Assembly: GCA_018260755.1 (NCBI GenBank)
Contig: JAGTWP010000009.1
Location: forward strand, 1 to 13,019
Direction: 5' to 3'
From: Candidatus Altarchaeum sp.
Lineage (GTDB): Archaea > Altiarchaeota > Altiarchaeia > Altiarchaeales > Altiarchaeaceae
DNA length: 13,019 nt
The first letter of the stretch is position 1, and each line of letters starts with the position of its first letter. Below are positions 12,254 to 13,019 of this stretch, piece after piece. A program made the translations under genes and the position numbers. A model generated the notes under the pieces. It saw only the letters and a list, made by a program, of their open reading frames with translations, did no database searches and was not told the DNA's origin.

Positions 12254-13019
12254 CCATGTTGTTTATCGAATCGCAAATGTTCTTTGCTCCTTCATAATTT
12301 CCAACATTAAATTCAGAAGTGGCCATATTTATTGCATCACTAAATTTCATATCTGTACTTTTATCATAGTTTGTATCTACAAAGGTGTCATTAGTTGCAG
12401 CACCATTTTTAAAATTTAATAAAGTAGCAAAGCATTGTTGAATCACTCTTTCCTTCATTGATGCTTTTGTAATCCACAAAACATTGTAGCCTTCATCAAG
12501 TGTTTTTATTTCATTTCCAAAAACATTTATCGGTAAATAGATTTGTAAAGTTGTTGAATCTATTTGCGCTTTTCCTCTGTTATTTCCGGTTGCGACAGCA
12601 AATTGATGCTTCCAGAATCCGATTGTTCTCATTTCTGTTCTTTGGCCGGGTGTTACATTTACTGTTGCATTTGCAGTTGCACTTACAATTGTTCCCGAAT
12701 AATTACCCGTTACATTTGCAATATTTGTTGTTGTTTGTGTTAATACAACGGTGCAGTTACAGGTCATACTTTCACCTGCTGATAATATATTTTTCGGACA
12801 ATAAACATGAGCGCATTTATCATCGCTGACAGTAACATTACTTAACGGAACATTACCTGTATTCGCAACATTGTAATTATATCTAACGGACTCACCATAA
12901 TTAACCACACTAGCATTTGCCGTTTTATCAATAGTTATTGCAGGATTTATTATCACGATTACAGTTGCAGTATCGTTTGCACTGACAATTTCAGCATTAG
13001 TAGTAATTCCAGTTACAGT
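12246..13019 (-). CDS. Secreted surface protein with DUF11-like repeat (3' part)
   Basis: The frame is open to the right edge, so the 5' end and signal peptide lie outside; 257 residues are visible. A DUF11/DUF7507-type beta-sandwich repeat (ITIDKTANASVVNYGESVRYNYNVANTGN, then CPKNILSAGESMTCNCTVVLTQ) ends in NVTGNYSGTIVSATANATVNV. A preceding repeat ends at the edge with the matching VTGITTNAEIVSANDTATV, so at least two repeats exist. A C-terminal domain follows: RTIGFWKHQ, then CFATLLNFKNGAATND, resembling the GxWKxH...LN..NGA module found after such repeats in bacterial and archaeal surface proteins. Many N-x-S/T sequons and four Cys suit an extracellular site. No C-terminal membrane helix or sorting signal is visible, so it is either released or anchored elsewhere. 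GTG 12956 is internal, not the real start. Confidence 0.85.
   Translation of the reverse strand, partial: TVTGITTNAEIVSANDTATVIVIINPAITIDKTANASVVNYGESVRYNYNVANTGNVPLSNVTVSDDKCAHVYCPKNILSAGESMTCNCTVVLTQTTTNIANVTGNYSGTIVSATANATVNVTPGQRTEMRTIGFWKHQFAVATGNNRGKAQIDSTTLQIYLPINVFGNEIKTLDEGYNVLWITKASMKERVIQQCFATLLNFKNGAATNDTFVDTNYDKSTDMKFSDAINMATSEFNVGNYEGAKNICDSINNMDE

Overview
The window is an AT-rich archaeal chromosome segment. The archaeal assignment rests on several genes: an Alba chromatin protein, the archaeal (RibH-like) riboflavin synthase RibC, the methanofuran-biosynthesis enzyme MfnB, a DUF131 membrane protein, prefoldin alpha and a stand-alone pyruvate:ferredoxin oxidoreductase beta subunit. 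MfnB points to a euryarchaeal-type lineage with methanofuran-linked C1 metabolism (methanogen, Archaeoglobus-like or Altiarchaeales-like). The sequence alone does not settle which. Most starts have no Shine-Dalgarno site. They sit behind a short A/CAA-rich leader with a TATA-like box often about 45-50 nt upstream of the ATG.

Left part (1-3447, plus strand): a leader with two adjacent hairpins, then ilvD (branched-chain amino acids), a promoter, porB (acetyl-CoA/pyruvate interconversion) and a small J-domain protein. The first 13 codons of the J-domain gene lie in a diverged, out-of-frame duplicate of the porB tail. Middle part (3474-8394): asd and ribC run leftward. A ferredoxin and alba run rightward from a divergent promoter. 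A gene-poor stretch of about 510 nt follows, bounded by two copies of a 26-bp T-rich direct repeat. mfnB (minus) and aroA (plus) then diverge.

Right part (8384-13019) is all minus strand. In transcription order it holds the 3' end of a secreted DUF11-like surface protein, an overlapping remnant of the GlmM/phosphomannomutase C-terminal domain, ndk, hisC, prefoldin alpha, a four-CBS-domain protein and a DUF131 membrane protein.

The genes fit an autotrophic, biosynthetically self-sufficient cell. Por links acetyl-CoA to pyruvate with ferredoxin as carrier. IlvD, Asd, HisC and AroA make amino acids, and in archaea aspartate semialdehyde from Asd can also feed the early shikimate route that ends with AroA. 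RibC and MfnB make cofactors. I see no CRISPR array, transposase, tRNA, rRNA or defence system. The unusual material is small-scale genome remodelling: the porB-tail duplication, the GlmM scar, the repeat-bounded gene-poor island and Lys/Asn-rich expansions in several proteins.
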